63,360 bases of DNA from Nitrobacter winogradskyi (lineage in GTDB: Bacteria > Pseudomonadota > Alphaproteobacteria > Rhizobiales > Xanthobacteraceae): the NCBI RefSeq assembly GCF_006539545.1, contig NZ_BJNF01000046.1:1-63360 (forward strand), read 5' to 3'. The first letter of the stretch is position 1, and every line of letters begins with the position of its first letter. This document shows positions 1 through 9,137 of the stretch, in pieces. The notes beneath the pieces were generated by a model. It worked only from the letters and a program-made list of their open reading frames with translations, ran no database searches and had not been told where the DNA came from. Position numbers and translations under genes: made by a program.

Positions 1-95
1 GTAGCGGTTTTCCGCCCGCATCCCGCTCTAAAATAATGGAATCGATCACGTTTATGGTTTTGGATCGATTCGATCCAAAACCATCGTGATCTAGG
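1..95 (+). repeat. Dispersed palindromic repeat (family B), cut by the window edge
   Basis: The first 95 bases match, in opposite orientation, the stretch 8813-8927. Positions 54-84 form a perfect inverted repeat with 15-nt arms (ATGGTTTTGGATCGA and its complement) around one central base. It lies just before the fabG ribosome-binding region, so fabG is either transcribed through it or starts right after it. It is non-coding and REP-like. The left part of the element is outside the window. Confidence 0.8.
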
Positions 96-114
96 ATGTT
101 CCAACGGGGGCGAT

Positions 115-852
115 ATGTTCGACTTGACCGATAGGACCGCGCTTGTGACAGGCGCGACCGGCGGCATCGGCGGCGCCATTGCGAAGGCGCTACACGCGCA
201 GGGAGCGACGGTCGCGATTTCCGGTACGCGCCGGGAAGTGCTGGAGACACTGGCGGGTACACTTGGCGAGCGCGTTCATGTGCTGCCCTGTAACCTGTCG
301 GATACGGCGCAGGTCGAGGCATTGGTGCCGGATGCCGAGAAGGCGATGGGGAAGGTCGATATTCTTGTCGCCAATGCCGGCGTCACGCGGGACAACCTGT
401 TTGTGCAACTGCGTGACGAGGATTGGGACGACGTGATCAGGATCAATCTGACCGCGACATTCCGCCTTGCGCGCGCGGCGACAAAGCTGATGATGCGCAA
501 ACGCTTCGGCCGCATCATCGCGATCACCTCGGTGGTCGGCGTTACCGGAAATCCGGGGCAGGGAAACTACACCGCATCAAAAGCCGGACTGATCGGCATG
601 ATCAAAACGCTGGGTGCGGAATACGCGAAGCGCGGGGTGACGGCTAACTGCATTGCACCCGGTTTCATCGCAACGGCGATGACCGACGCGCTGAATGAAA
701 AGCAGCGAGAGACGATTCTGACGAAGGTCCCCGCGGCCCGCCTCGGAACTCCGGAAGATATCGCGGCGGCGGCGGTCTATCTGAGTTCGAACGAAGCCGC
801 CTACGTGACCGGACAGACGATCCATGTCAACGGCGGAATGGCAATGATTTGA
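115..852 (+). CDS. fabG: 3-oxoacyl-[acyl-carrier-protein] reductase FabG
   Basis: This cytoplasmic enzyme reduces beta-ketoacyl-ACP to 3-hydroxyacyl-ACP with NADPH in type II fatty-acid elongation. The 245-residue protein is a complete short-chain dehydrogenase. The nucleotide-binding motif TGATGGIG is at residues 12-19, the NAG motif is near 87-89, and the catalytic Ser139, Tyr152 and Lys156 are in place. The C-terminus has the usual YVTGQTIHVNGG ending. The start at 115 follows a purine-rich GGGGGCGAT. acpP and fabF follow in the same direction, which supports a fatty-acid role over another SDR function. Length is typical of the family. Confidence 0.96.
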   Translation: MFDLTDRTALVTGATGGIGGAIAKALHAQGATVAISGTRREVLETLAGTLGERVHVLPCNLSDTAQVEALVPDAEKAMGKVDILVANAGVTRDNLFVQLRDEDWDDVIRINLTATFRLARAATKLMMRKRFGRIIAITSVVGVTGNPGQGNYTASKAGLIGMIKTLGAEYAKRGVTANCIAPGFIATAMTDALNEKQRETILTKVPAARLGTPEDIAAAAVYLSSNEAAYVTGQTIHVNGGMAMI

Positions 853-1126
853 GATGCTTTTGGCTTGTCTGCCGGGGCTAGTGGTCAAGGCTTTCGATGT
901 GTGATAACCGGACCACGAACGGGTGGGCAAAGAACGCCATTGCAGGAAATTGAAACCCTGTATATTGGCGGTGCGGCGGCTGCGTCGTTTGCGGTCCGCA
1001 CCTGCACAAGGCGGAAAAGACCGAGATCCTACACGACTGCAAATAGCAACAGGAATTAGCCGGTTTAATGATCCATGATGGCTCGTTTTGCGGTCGGGTC
1101 CAATTGAACAAGCGCGAGGTTTGATA

Positions 1127-1366
1127 ATGAGCGAGATTGGCGAGCGGGTTAAGAAGATCGTGGTCGAACACCTTGGCGTGGAGCCGGAGAAGGTCGTCGA
1201 CAGTGCCAGCTTCATTGACGATCTTGGCGCAGACAGCCTCGACACGGTCGAGCTCGTGATGGCTTTCGAGGAAGAGTTCGGCTGCGAGATTCCCGACGAC
1301 GCGGCGGAGACGATCCTGACCGTCGGCGATGCGACCAAGTTTCTCGAGAAGAACGCGAAAAGCTGA
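1127..1366 (+). CDS. acpP: Acyl carrier protein
   Basis: This small acidic carrier holds growing acyl chains on a phosphopantetheine arm. The protein is 79 residues. The attachment serine is Ser37 in the canonical DSLD context ([12 protein letters not shown]), followed by the conserved acidic helix II. I chose the ATG at 1127 because it gives the family's standard N-terminus ([10 protein letters not shown]). An upstream in-frame TTG at 1088 would add 13 unrelated residues. The 274 bases between fabG and acpP hold no other gene I can support and probably include acpP's own promoter, since ACP is normally made in large excess. Confidence 0.97.
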   Translation: MSEIGERVKKIVVEHLGVEPEKVVDSASFIDDLGADSLDTVELVMAFEEEFGCEIPDDAAETILTVGDATKFLEKNAKS

Positions 1367-1387
1367 CACCCTCTCGCGGTCATGATG

Positions 1388-1426
1388 AAGCCGGACGGGT
1401 CGTTTTCGAACGGCCCACCGGCTTTT
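1388..1426 (+). terminator. Hairpin with T-run between acpP and fabF
   Basis: AAGCCGG at 1388-1394 pairs with CCGGCTT near 1418-1424, with inner GGG/CCC and CGTT/AACG pairing, followed by a short run of T. It starts about 20 bases after the acpP stop, so it reads as an intrinsic terminator or attenuator. It would allow acpP mRNA to exceed fabF mRNA. Confidence 0.6.
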
Positions 1427-1460
1427 CCTTATGACCCGTAAGGAAGCTGGAGTTCTCCAG

Positions 1461-2726
1461 ATGAGGCGCGTTGTCGTCACCGGACTTGGCATGGTGTCGC
1501 CGCTTGGCTGCGGGGTCGAGACCACCTGGAAACGCGTTCTCGATGGCAAGAGCGGCGCGAAGCAGATCGAGACGTTCGACATAACCGACCTGCCGTGCCG
1601 AATCGCCTGCATCGTCCCCCGCGGCGACGGTGCTGACGGAACCTTCAATCCCGATCAGTGGATGGAGCCGAAGGACCAGCGAAGGGTCGACGACTTCATC
1701 ATCTTCGCGATGAGCGCCGCCAGGCAGGCGCTCGATGACGCGGACTGGCATCCTTCAACCGAGGAGGATCGTTGCGCGACCGGCACCCTGATCGGATCCG
1801 GTATCGGCGGCCTGTCGGGCATCGCCGATACCGCGGTCCTCATGAAGGAGAGGGGTGCCCGCAAGGTGTCGCCATTCTTCATTCCGGGACGCCTGATCAA
1901 TCTCGCTTCGGGATATGTGTCGATCGAACACGGACTGAAGGGACCGAACCATGCTGTGGTGACAGCCTGTTCGACAGGCGCGCATGCGATCGGCGATGCA
2001 AGCCGCCTCATCGCGCTCGGCGACGCCGACGTCATGGTGGCCGGCGGCGCGGAATCGCCGATCTGCCGCATCGGCATGGCGGGCTTCTGCGCCGCGCGGA
2101 CGCTCTCCACCAGCTTCAACGACACGCCGCACAAGGCATCGCGCCCTTACGACAGCAATCGCGACGGCTTCGTCATGGGAGAAGGCGCGGGCATCGTCGT
2201 GCTGGAGGAGTACGAACATGCGCGTCGGCGTGGTGCGAGAATCTATGCCGAGATCACCGGATACGGCCTGTCGGGAGACGGCTATCACATCACGTCGCCG
2301 TCCCCTGATGGCGACGGTGCTTTCCGAAGCATGACCGCGGCCATGAAGCGCGCCGGCGTATCGCCATCGGATATCGACTATATCAACGCCCACGGGACAT
2401 CGACTCCGGTCGGCGATGAAATCGAATTGAAGGCCGTAGAGCGTTTGCTGGGCAATGCCGCATCAAGGACAGCGATGTCCTCGACGAAATCTTCCATCGG
2501 CCATCTGCTGGGTGCGGCGGGCGCGGTGGAGGCGATTTTCAGCATCCTTGCGATTCGCGACAACATCGCGCCGCCAACGATCAATCTCGATAATCCTTCG
2601 GTGGAAACCGCGATCGATCTTATCCCGCACAAGGCGCGTCAACGGGAAATCAATGTCGCGTTGTCGAATTCGTTCGGGTTCGGCGGCACCAACGCATCGA
2701 TTATCATGCGGCGCCTCGCTAATTGA
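1461..2726 (+). CDS. fabF: 3-oxoacyl-ACP synthase II (FabF)
   Basis: This condensing enzyme extends acyl-ACP with malonyl-ACP in the cytoplasm. The 421-residue protein has the Cys-His-His triad of KAS I/II enzymes: Cys170 in TACSTGAHAIGDA, His311 in NAHGTSTPVGD and His348 in SSIGHLLGAAGA. The glycine-rich end FGFGGTNAS is also present. I prefer the start at 1461 (MRRVVVTGLG) because it matches the family N-terminus. An upstream ATG at 1431 in frame would add ten residues and begin in the T-run of the terminator. It follows acpP, as in many alphaproteobacteria. Confidence 0.96.
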   Translation: MRRVVVTGLGMVSPLGCGVETTWKRVLDGKSGAKQIETFDITDLPCRIACIVPRGDGADGTFNPDQWMEPKDQRRVDDFIIFAMSAARQALDDADWHPSTEEDRCATGTLIGSGIGGLSGIADTAVLMKERGARKVSPFFIPGRLINLASGYVSIEHGLKGPNHAVVTACSTGAHAIGDASRLIALGDADVMVAGGAESPICRIGMAGFCAARTLSTSFNDTPHKASRPYDSNRDGFVMGEGAGIVVLEEYEHARRRGARIYAEITGYGLSGDGYHITSPSPDGDGAFRSMTAAMKRAGVSPSDIDYINAHGTSTPVGDEIELKAVERLLGNAASRTAMSSTKSSIGHLLGAAGAVEAIFSILAIRDNIAPPTINLDNPSVETAIDLIPHKARQREINVALSNSFGFGGTNASIIMRRLAN

Positions 2727-2851
2727 CGTGCGATGGAAGCAAATCCACCGTTTCGCCGCATTCGATGATAAATCCTAAAGAAGGGCGCATGCTGTTGGCC
2801 GGGACAGGAAATTCGCCGGCCGATTGAACCGACAGGATTCAGGTTGCATCG

Positions 2852-4075
2852 ATGACTGAAAGGCCGCCCATTTCTCCACGCAGCCCCCGCGCCGCGCTTG
2901 AACCTGAACAGGTACCGCCGCCACCGAAGCGTTCCGCGCGCGCGCGAAGCCCGTTGGTGGTCGCAGGCAACGCGATCATTACCGTTCTGTTGATCGGGAT
3001 GCTTGGCATTGGCGGCGTTCTTGTCTACGGCAAGCAGAAGATCGAAGCGCCGGGACCGCTGCAGGAAGAAAAGATCGTCAACATTCCAGCCCGCGCCGGA
3101 ATGAACGACATCGCCGACATTCTCCAGCGCGAAGGTGTGATCGACGACAGTCGTTGGGCGTTCATCGGAAGCGTATTCGCACTGAAGGCGCGCGCTGATC
3201 TGAAGCCCGGAGAATATGCGTTCCAGAAGCACGCCAGTCTGCGTGAAGTCATCGGCACCATTGTCGATGGCAAGGTGGTGCAGCATCCCGTGACAATTCC
3301 CGAGGGACTGACCTCCGAACAGATCGCGGCAAGGATTTCCGAGAACGAGATTTTCTCAGGCACCCTTCGGGAGATCCCACGCGAGGGTACGTTGCTGCCC
3401 GAGACGTACAAGTTCCCGCGCGGCACCAGCCGGGACCAGGTGATTCAGCGCATGCAGCAGACGCAGAAGCGCGTGCTTGCGGAAATCTGGGAGCGCCGTG
3501 CCTCGGATGTGCCCGCCAAAACACCTGAGCAGCTCGTTACACTGGCGTCTATCATTGAAAAGGAAACGGGCAAGGCCGACGAACGCAGCCGCGTCGCGGC
3601 CGTGTTCGCCAATCGCCTGAAACAGAAGATGAAGCTGCAGTCCGATCCGACGATCATCTATGGCCTGGTCGGAGGCAAGGGAACGTTGGGTCGGCCGATC
3701 AAGCGCAGCGAAATCATGCACGCGTCTCCCTACAACACCTACGTGATCGACGGATTGCCGCCTGGACCGATCGCGAATCCCGGCCGGGCTTCGCTTGAAG
3801 CAGCGGCAAATCCGGCGCGAACGCGCGACCTGTTCTTCGTCGCCGATGGAAGCGGAGGGCACAGCTTCACCGAGACCTACGAACAGCATCAGAAGAACGT
3901 TGCCCGGTTGCGGGCCATGGAGAAGCAGATTCAGAACGATGCGGTTGAGCCGATAGACGATCCACCGCCGGCTGCCGCGCCCGCCGCAACGGAGGCCGGC
4001 GCGACACGGGACGAACCTTCCTCGAAGCCTTCTCCGAAACCCGCCCCGCGGACGCGAACCCGGCCGGACCGATAG
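2852..4075 (+). CDS. mltG: Endolytic peptidoglycan transglycosylase MltG (YceG-like)
   Basis: This inner-membrane enzyme cleaves nascent glycan strands and is thought to set their length. The 407-residue protein has a proline-rich basic cytoplasmic segment (1-34), one membrane helix (about 35-59) and a periplasmic YceG domain. The domain contains the catalytic region LASIIEKETGKAD, with Glu236 the likely catalytic residue by analogy with E. coli Glu218, and the SDPTIIYG and SPYNTYVIDGLPPGPIANPG motifs. The tail after about 345 is low-complexity Pro/Ala/Lys/Arg and probably disordered. It follows the fab genes and precedes the yicC-gmk pair. Confidence 0.93.
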   Translation: MTERPPISPRSPRAALEPEQVPPPPKRSARARSPLVVAGNAIITVLLIGMLGIGGVLVYGKQKIEAPGPLQEEKIVNIPARAGMNDIADILQREGVIDDSRWAFIGSVFALKARADLKPGEYAFQKHASLREVIGTIVDGKVVQHPVTIPEGLTSEQIAARISENEIFSGTLREIPREGTLLPETYKFPRGTSRDQVIQRMQQTQKRVLAEIWERRASDVPAKTPEQLVTLASIIEKETGKADERSRVAAVFANRLKQKMKLQSDPTIIYGLVGGKGTLGRPIKRSEIMHASPYNTYVIDGLPPGPIANPGRASLEAAANPARTRDLFFVADGSGGHSFTETYEQHQKNVARLRAMEKQIQNDAVEPIDDPPPAAAPAATEAGATRDEPSSKPSPKPAPRTRTRPDR

Positions 4076-4183
4076 GACGCCGTAAAGCCTGCGTCACATT
4101 ACTCAGCGGCCAAAACCGAATCAGGTCGCGGGAAGTTTCCGCCTGGAGTTCTGAGTCACCCTCTGATCGAACGCGGTCCCCTC

Positions 4184-4255
4184 CGTTTTCTTCACGCGAA
4201 CCGGTATGCACTTCGCGTGAAACCGCTATAACTGAATCAGAAGCGGGAACGCTCT
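4184..4255. repeat. Partial composite palindromic repeat (family A)
   Basis: The left part carries the family A module TTTTCTTCACGCGAACCGGT. The right part (ATCAGAAGCGGGAACGCTCT) is in the opposite orientation, so this copy is rearranged or decayed. It sits in the gap between mltG and the YicC-family gene, which holds no other feature I recognise. Confidence 0.6.
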
Positions 4256-4340
4256 ATCAATAGATTTCACAACCACACACGTTCTTCACCGTCGAAACGA
4301 TCTGTTTGGACGAATCCCGCATTTGGAGAAAAGCTGCGCG

Positions 4341-5228
4341 ATGGCGTTGTCGAGCATGACCGGCTTTGCAAGAAGCCACGGCGCAAGCGGGCCGTATGCG
4401 TTCGAATGGGAATTGAAGTCAGTAAACGCCAAAGGGTTCGACCTTCGGACGCGGTTACCTTCCGGCTGGGATGATATAGACGTAACGATACGAAAGCGCG
4501 CAACGCAGGTGCTGTCACGCGGTACAGTCTATGCCAATCTGACGGTGAAGCGCAGCAACGCCGCTCCCGCCGTTCGCATCAATGAGCATGTTCTGGCGTC
4601 TCTCCTGAAGACCGCGCAGGAGCTGCGCGGCAAGATCGACGCGCTCGCGCCGAGTATCGACGGTCTGTTATCGATAAAGGGCGTTCTGGAGGTCGTTGAG
4701 CCGGAACCCGACGAATCCGAGGAGCAGGCGGTAAAGATCGCCGTCGCTGAATCTTTCGAGCAGGCGCTGCGCAGCCTGGCGGATATGCGCGAGCGTGAAG
4801 GCGCTGCGCTAGGCCGCATATTGATGCAGCGGATAGATGAGATCGAACGTCTCGCGAGCAGGGCGGATGCGGCCCCTGGCCGCCAGCCCGGCGCGGTGAT
4901 GGCGCGGCTGTCCGAGCAGATCGCCGCGCTGCTCGACACATCGGACCGCTTCGATCAGGATCGACTCCATCAGGAAGCGCTCCTGATCGCCGCGAAGGCC
5001 GACATCCGCGAGGAGTTGGATCGCATTGCCTCGCATGTCTCGCAGACGCGCGAGTTGATCGGTAAGGGCGGGCCGATCGGACGGAAGCTTGATTTCCTTG
5101 CGCAGGAATTCAACAGGGAAGTGAACACTTGCTGCTCGAAGTCGAACGATCTCGAACTGACCAATGTCGGACTCGAACTAAAAAACGTCGTCGAACAGTT
5201 TCGCGAACAGGTCCAGAATCTGGAGTGA
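4341..5228 (+). CDS. YicC/YloC family endoribonuclease-like protein
   Basis: YicC/YloC proteins are conserved in bacteria. E. coli YicC is reported as an endoribonuclease linked to small-RNA turnover, and the role in alphaproteobacteria is less clear. The 295-residue protein has both expected parts: the N-terminal YicC domain beginning SSMTGFARS, and the C-terminal DUF1732 segment with the conserved KLDFLAQEFNREVNTCCSKS and the NVGLELKNVVEQFREQVQN ending. The start at 4341 gives the family N-terminus; an in-frame TTG at 4323 is the alternative. gmk follows after three bases, a neighbour pairing known in many bacteria, so the two are probably co-transcribed. Confidence 0.92.
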   Translation: MALSSMTGFARSHGASGPYAFEWELKSVNAKGFDLRTRLPSGWDDIDVTIRKRATQVLSRGTVYANLTVKRSNAAPAVRINEHVLASLLKTAQELRGKIDALAPSIDGLLSIKGVLEVVEPEPDESEEQAVKIAVAESFEQALRSLADMREREGAALGRILMQRIDEIERLASRADAAPGRQPGAVMARLSEQIAALLDTSDRFDQDRLHQEALLIAAKADIREELDRIASHVSQTRELIGKGGPIGRKLDFLAQEFNREVNTCCSKSNDLELTNVGLELKNVVEQFREQVQNLE

Positions 5229-5231
5229 TCG

Positions 5232-5891
5232 ATGACTGCTCACGGTCAAGGTTTCGATGGAGTCGAGCGGCGCGGCCTGATGTTCGTGCTATCGTCGCCT
5301 TCCGGCGCCGGCAAGACCACGCTGTCGCGGCTGCTGATCGATCACGTCGAAGGCTTGAGCCTGTCGGTCTCCGCGACCACCCGACCGATGAGGCCCGGCG
5401 AGGTCGATGGTCGTGACTACGCGTTCGTCGACGAGGCGACCTTTGCGGCCATGGTCCAGCGCGACGATCTGCTGGAATGGGCTTTCGTGTTCGACAATCG
5501 CTATGGCACGCCGCGCGCGCCGGTGGATGCGGCGCTGTCATCCGGACGCGACGTCCTGTTCGATATCGACTGGCAAGGCACGCAGCAACTGCGGGAGAAG
5601 GCGCGGGATGATGTGGTCAGCGTCTTTATTCTGCCGCCGTCCGCCGCCGATCTGGAGCGGCGTCTGCATACCCGCGCCCAGGATTCGGATGATATCATCC
5701 GCGAACGAATGGCTCGCGCCGCCCATGAAGTGAGCCACTGGGCCGAGTACGATTACATCGTCATCAACCGGAATATCGATGAGGCGTTTGCCGAGGTGCA
5801 GTCTATCCTGAAGGCTGAGCGGCTCAAGCGCGAACGCCGAACCGGATTGACCGATTTCGTACGAGAACTACAGCGGCAACTCGAAACTTAG
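5232..5891 (+). CDS. gmk: Guanylate kinase
   Basis: This enzyme phosphorylates GMP to GDP with ATP and supplies GTP and (p)ppGpp pools. The 219-residue protein has the P-loop [12 protein letters not shown] near residues 21-32. The GMP-binding features [17 protein letters not shown] and the [11 protein letters not shown] segment are present, as is the arginine-rich lid region. Its stop codon overlaps the stop of rsmA on the other strand (5888-5891), a convergent arrangement with no room for a separate terminator. Confidence 0.97.
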   Translation: MTAHGQGFDGVERRGLMFVLSSPSGAGKTTLSRLLIDHVEGLSLSVSATTRPMRPGEVDGRDYAFVDEATFAAMVQRDDLLEWAFVFDNRYGTPRAPVDAALSSGRDVLFDIDWQGTQQLREKARDDVVSVFILPPSAADLERRLHTRAQDSDDIIRERMARAAHEVSHWAEYDYIVINRNIDEAFAEVQSILKAERLKRERRTGLTDFVRELQRQLET

Positions 5892-6751
5892 AGTCTTTTG
5901 CCGCTTCCAACGATGCTCGCCAACTCACGCGCCATCGCAACAAAACCGGATATCGAAACCGTCTCCGCGCGCCGCGTGGGGTCGATGCCTGCCGCGGCCG
6001 CGAGCGACGCCGGATCGGCGGGCAACGATTTGAGACTCTGCCGCAGCATTTTCCGGCGATGTCCAAACGCGGCGGCAGCAACTTGCTCCAGGCTGCGGCG
6101 GTCGCAGGGCTCGGGGTTGTCGCGAGGTATCAGCCGCACCACGGAAGACGTGACCTGGGGTTGCGGAACGAAGGCGGCGGGCGAGATGTCGAAGAGGATC
6201 TTGGTCTCGGCCCGCCAGTTCGACAGCACGCCGAGACGGCCATAGGCGTCCTCGTTTTCACGGGCAACGATCCGCTCGGCCACCTCGCGCTGAAACATCA
6301 GCACCATGATGTCGTACCAGGGCGGCCAGGGCTCGATGCTGAGCCATCGGATCAAAAGCGCGGTGGCGATGTTGTAAGGCAGGTTGGCGACGATCTTTGC
6401 GCGCGTCGTGCCGAGTAGGGGCCGCGGATTGAAGTCCGTCGCATCTGCGTTGATGATCGTGAGACGGCCGGGATAGCGATCCGAGATTTCTTCCAGCGCG
6501 CCGAGCGCGCGTTCATCACGTTCAATAGCGATGACATGCTTCGCGCCGACCGCAAGCAGCGCCCGTGTCAATCCGCCGGGGCCGGGACCGATCTCGATGA
6601 CGGTCGCATCCTGGAGCGAACCTGCGGCGCGCGCGATCCTGGCTGTGAGATTCAGATCGAGTAGAAAGTTCTGTCCCAACGATTTTCGCGCCGACAAAGC
6701 GTGACGTTTGATGACGTCGCGCAGCGGCGGCAGATCATCGATTACGCTCAT
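5888..6751 (-). CDS. rsmA: 16S rRNA (adenine1518/1519-N6)-dimethyltransferase RsmA (KsgA)
   Basis: This enzyme dimethylates two adjacent adenines in helix 45 of 16S rRNA late in 30S assembly, using SAM. The 287-residue protein has the N-terminal SLGQNFLLD segment, SAM motif [11 protein letters not shown] and the catalytic motif [13 protein letters not shown]. It has the C-terminal helical domain of the family. Its start overlaps the pdxA stop as ATGA (6748-6751), so the two are translationally coupled at the distal end of the lpt-surA operon. Confidence 0.96.
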   Translation of the reverse strand: MSVIDDLPPLRDVIKRHALSARKSLGQNFLLDLNLTARIARAAGSLQDATVIEIGPGPGGLTRALLAVGAKHVIAIERDERALGALEEISDRYPGRLTIINADATDFNPRPLLGTTRAKIVANLPYNIATALLIRWLSIEPWPPWYDIMVLMFQREVAERIVARENEDAYGRLGVLSNWRAETKILFDISPAAFVPQPQVTSSVVRLIPRDNPEPCDRRSLEQVAAAAFGHRRKMLRQSLKSLPADPASLAAAAGIDPTRRAETVSISGFVAMARELASIVGSGKRL

Positions 6752-7755
6752 GCCGAAGGCGTCGAACCCGCCATCCGCGCGGCGAGGCGCAGCGCGGCGA
6801 TCAGGCTCGATGGACTGGCGTGTCCCGTGCCGACAATGTCGAACGCGGTGCCATGATCAGGCGATGTGCGGATGAACGGCAGTCCCAGCGTGACGTTGAC
6901 CGCCCGATCGAACGCCAGCGTCTTGACCGGAATCAGAGCCTGATCGTGATACATGCAAATCGCGCAGTCGTAGGTCCGGCGCGCGGCCTCATGGAACATG
7001 GTGTCGGCCGGAAGCGGACCTTTGACGTCGATTGCCTCAGCGCGCAGGGTTGCGATGGCGGGGGCCACGATTGTCTGATCCTCGGTTCCAAGCGAGCCGT
7101 CTTCCCCCGCATGGGGGTTCAATCCGGATACCGCTATGCGGGGATTGGGGATCCCGAACCGCGCGCGCAAGTCGGCCACGACAATGCGGACGGTGTCCAC
7201 GATCATGCGGCTCGACAGCATTTCGATCGCATCGCGCAAGGGCAGGTGGATGGTGACGGGCACCACCGCAAGGTCGGGCGACCACAGCAGCATCACCGGT
7301 TGAGGAGGATTAGCGTTCGCAGTCGCCAGTTCTGCGAGAAACTCGGTATGGCCGGGATGAGCGAATCCCGCCCGGTAGAGCACGCTCTTGGCAATCGGAT
7401 TGGTGACCACCGCTCCCGCATGGCCTGCCATAACGTCGCTCACCGCCTGACGGATCGATCCGATCACCGCGGGGGCGCTGTTGCCGTCGGGATCGCCGGG
7501 CTGCGCGGTTGCCGGATGGCCTGTGGCGGCGATCGGAAGAGCTTCAGAAAATATCCTGGCGACGTCTCCCGGGCCGGCGTCCACCAAAGGAAGTTCATGT
7601 CCGAGCAGCTTTGCCCGAGCCGCGATGAAGGCGCGATCGCCGAGAAGATAGAAAGGAGGGACGGCATCACTTTTGCGACGCAGCCAGGCCGCGATCGCGA
7701 TATCGGGTCCGATGCCGGCCGGCTCACCCAGTGTCAGTGCGATTGGCTTCACCAC
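6748..7755 (-). CDS. pdxA: 4-hydroxythreonine-4-phosphate dehydrogenase PdxA
   Basis: This enzyme oxidises 4-phosphohydroxy-L-threonine in the DXP-dependent pyridoxal phosphate pathway. The 335-residue protein starts with the characteristic [13 protein letters not shown]. It contains [14 protein letters not shown], with the metal-binding histidine, and [16 protein letters not shown]. The C-terminal [16 protein letters not shown] closes the active site. The first codons are GTG-GTG, so translation starts at 7755 or 7752. The surA-pdxA-rsmA order is a widely shared proteobacterial arrangement. Confidence 0.95.
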   Translation of the reverse strand: MVKPIALTLGEPAGIGPDIAIAAWLRRKSDAVPPFYLLGDRAFIAARAKLLGHELPLVDAGPGDVARIFSEALPIAATGHPATAQPGDPDGNSAPAVIGSIRQAVSDVMAGHAGAVVTNPIAKSVLYRAGFAHPGHTEFLAELATANANPPQPVMLLWSPDLAVVPVTIHLPLRDAIEMLSSRMIVDTVRIVVADLRARFGIPNPRIAVSGLNPHAGEDGSLGTEDQTIVAPAIATLRAEAIDVKGPLPADTMFHEAARRTYDCAICMYHDQALIPVKTLAFDRAVNVTLGLPFIRTSPDHGTAFDIVGTGHASPSSLIAALRLAARMAGSTPSA

Positions 7756-7857
7756 GCGGTGGCTCCGGCGCGGCTTTTGATCAGACAGTGCCGCCGTTCA
7801 AGATATCCGCCGCCTTAAACTTCTGCGGGACGCGCGAACGTCATTTATCTGTCATCC

Positions 7858-8802
7858 TCAGGGGCGGCTCTCACGATACTCGATCATCGCGGATTTTCGA
7901 ATACTTTCCAGATAAGATTTGGATCGCTTCTCATATTTGTCGGCAAACATTTTTTCGCGGATTTCCTTTTTCTTCGGGGTGTCCACGCTTGTCACCTTCT
8001 TTCCGCACACCGCCACCATTTCGACGCCCTGCCGCGTCATTTCAGGCGGTGTCAGATGTCCCACCGCCGTCTTGTCCAAGAGATCACGAAGCGGAGGCGG
8101 CAGGTCGGTGGACGTTTTGGTGACCGTCTCACGGATGGTGGCATTTCGCATCACCTTGACCGTGCGAATGATCTCCGCGCAGGATTGTACGCGCTCGCGC
8201 AAGGCATTGGCCTCGTTGCGCCGCGCTTCCACCATGGAAGCCGTCGCACCGCGCGGAACGATCAGGACAACGGGGCGCATCTGGTACTCGAAACCCTCCA
8301 TTTTCGATTGATCATCGCCGCTGTTCTTCAGCGCTTCATTGACGTCCCGATCGCTCACAAGAAGACTTTCCTTGAAGCGGCCGCGCACGAGGCTTCCCCA
8401 GACAAGATCGGCTTTCAGGCGCGACTTGATCGTGTCCGGTCGAATCCCCTGAGAGCCGAGCGATTTCGTCAACTGTTCGGACGACATCCCCATCCGCGCG
8501 CCCATGTTGGCGTAGGCGCGATCAATGTCCGTCGAGGTCGGATTCACACCGTACTTCTTGGCCTCCCTGACCTTCACTTTTTCATCGATCAGTTCGTCGA
8601 TCACCTCCTGCCGGCCCGGAGATTTGTGGGTGGATATCTTGATCAGACGGCTGCGCTGTTCGATATCCAAAGTAGTAATCGGCTCCCCGCTGACCATGAC
8701 CGCGATCGCCTGAGCACGCAGCGGCGAACTCATGCTGACGAACGAAAGAAACGCGAATACGGCAAGACAGTTGGATGGCCGGGGATGCAGGATCATTTTC
8801 AT
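7858..8802 (-). CDS. surA: SurA-type periplasmic chaperone / peptidylprolyl isomerase
   Basis: SurA escorts outer-membrane proteins such as LptD across the periplasm. The 314-residue protein has an N-terminal signal peptide ending near SSPLRAQA. A SurA N-terminal helical domain follows, covering roughly 34-170 (VMVSGEPITTLDIEQRSRL... DELIDEKVKVREAKKYG). The later part is shorter and more divergent than the two parvulin domains of E. coli SurA (about 428 residues), so isomerase activity is uncertain. The position between lptD and pdxA strongly supports the SurA assignment. Confidence 0.85.
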   Translation of the reverse strand: MKMILHPRPSNCLAVFAFLSFVSMSSPLRAQAIAVMVSGEPITTLDIEQRSRLIKISTHKSPGRQEVIDELIDEKVKVREAKKYGVNPTSTDIDRAYANMGARMGMSSEQLTKSLGSQGIRPDTIKSRLKADLVWGSLVRGRFKESLLVSDRDVNEALKNSGDDQSKMEGFEYQMRPVVLIVPRGATASMVEARRNEANALRERVQSCAEIIRTVKVMRNATIRETVTKTSTDLPPPLRDLLDKTAVGHLTPPEMTRQGVEMVAVCGKKVTSVDTPKKKEIREKMFADKYEKRSKSYLESIRKSAMIEYRESRP

Positions 8803-8812
8803 ATCAGTCGCG

Positions 8813-8927
8813 CTAGATCACGATGGTTTTGGATCGAATCGATTCAAAACCATGAACGTGATCGATTCCAGTATTTTGAGACGCGGGATACGGGCGTAAA
8901 ACCGCGCCACACTTTTCCTCATCCCGC
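8813..8927 (-). repeat. Dispersed palindromic repeat (family B)
   Basis: This is the reverse-orientation counterpart of positions 1-95. Its 31-base inverted repeat lies at 8823-8853 with one arm mismatch. It begins about ten bases upstream of the surA start codon, so the hairpin would lie in the surA leader RNA. Confidence 0.8.
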
Positions 8928-9058
8928 TCTAGAGCGTTTTCGAGCGAAGCATGTCCTCGGGCTTGACCCGAGGATGGACACCGGTTCGCGTGAAGAAAAC
9001 GCGTCAAACCACAATCTGAGAGCCTCGCTTCTGATCCTATCAGAAGCGGAAAGGCTCT
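8928..9058 (-). repeat. Composite palindromic repeat (family A), full copy
   Basis: This is a full-length copy of about 131 bases, directly abutting the family B element. It contains the modules TCTAGAGCGTTTTCGAGCG, a GGGCTTGACCCGAGGA segment, GACACCGGTTCGCGTGAAG and a terminal CTTCTGAT-N3-ATCAGAAG hairpin. Close relatives occur at 40868-40972, 49297-49423, 62271-62396 and from 63306. It separates lptD from surA inside what is otherwise a tight operon. Confidence 0.85.
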
Positions 9059-9137
9059 GGCAGTTCTTCTGTCGACGGGGAGCTGAATCAAATCAGGCAG
9101 CCCGGTCTTTGCTGCAAAAAACACCTCCACTTGAAAC

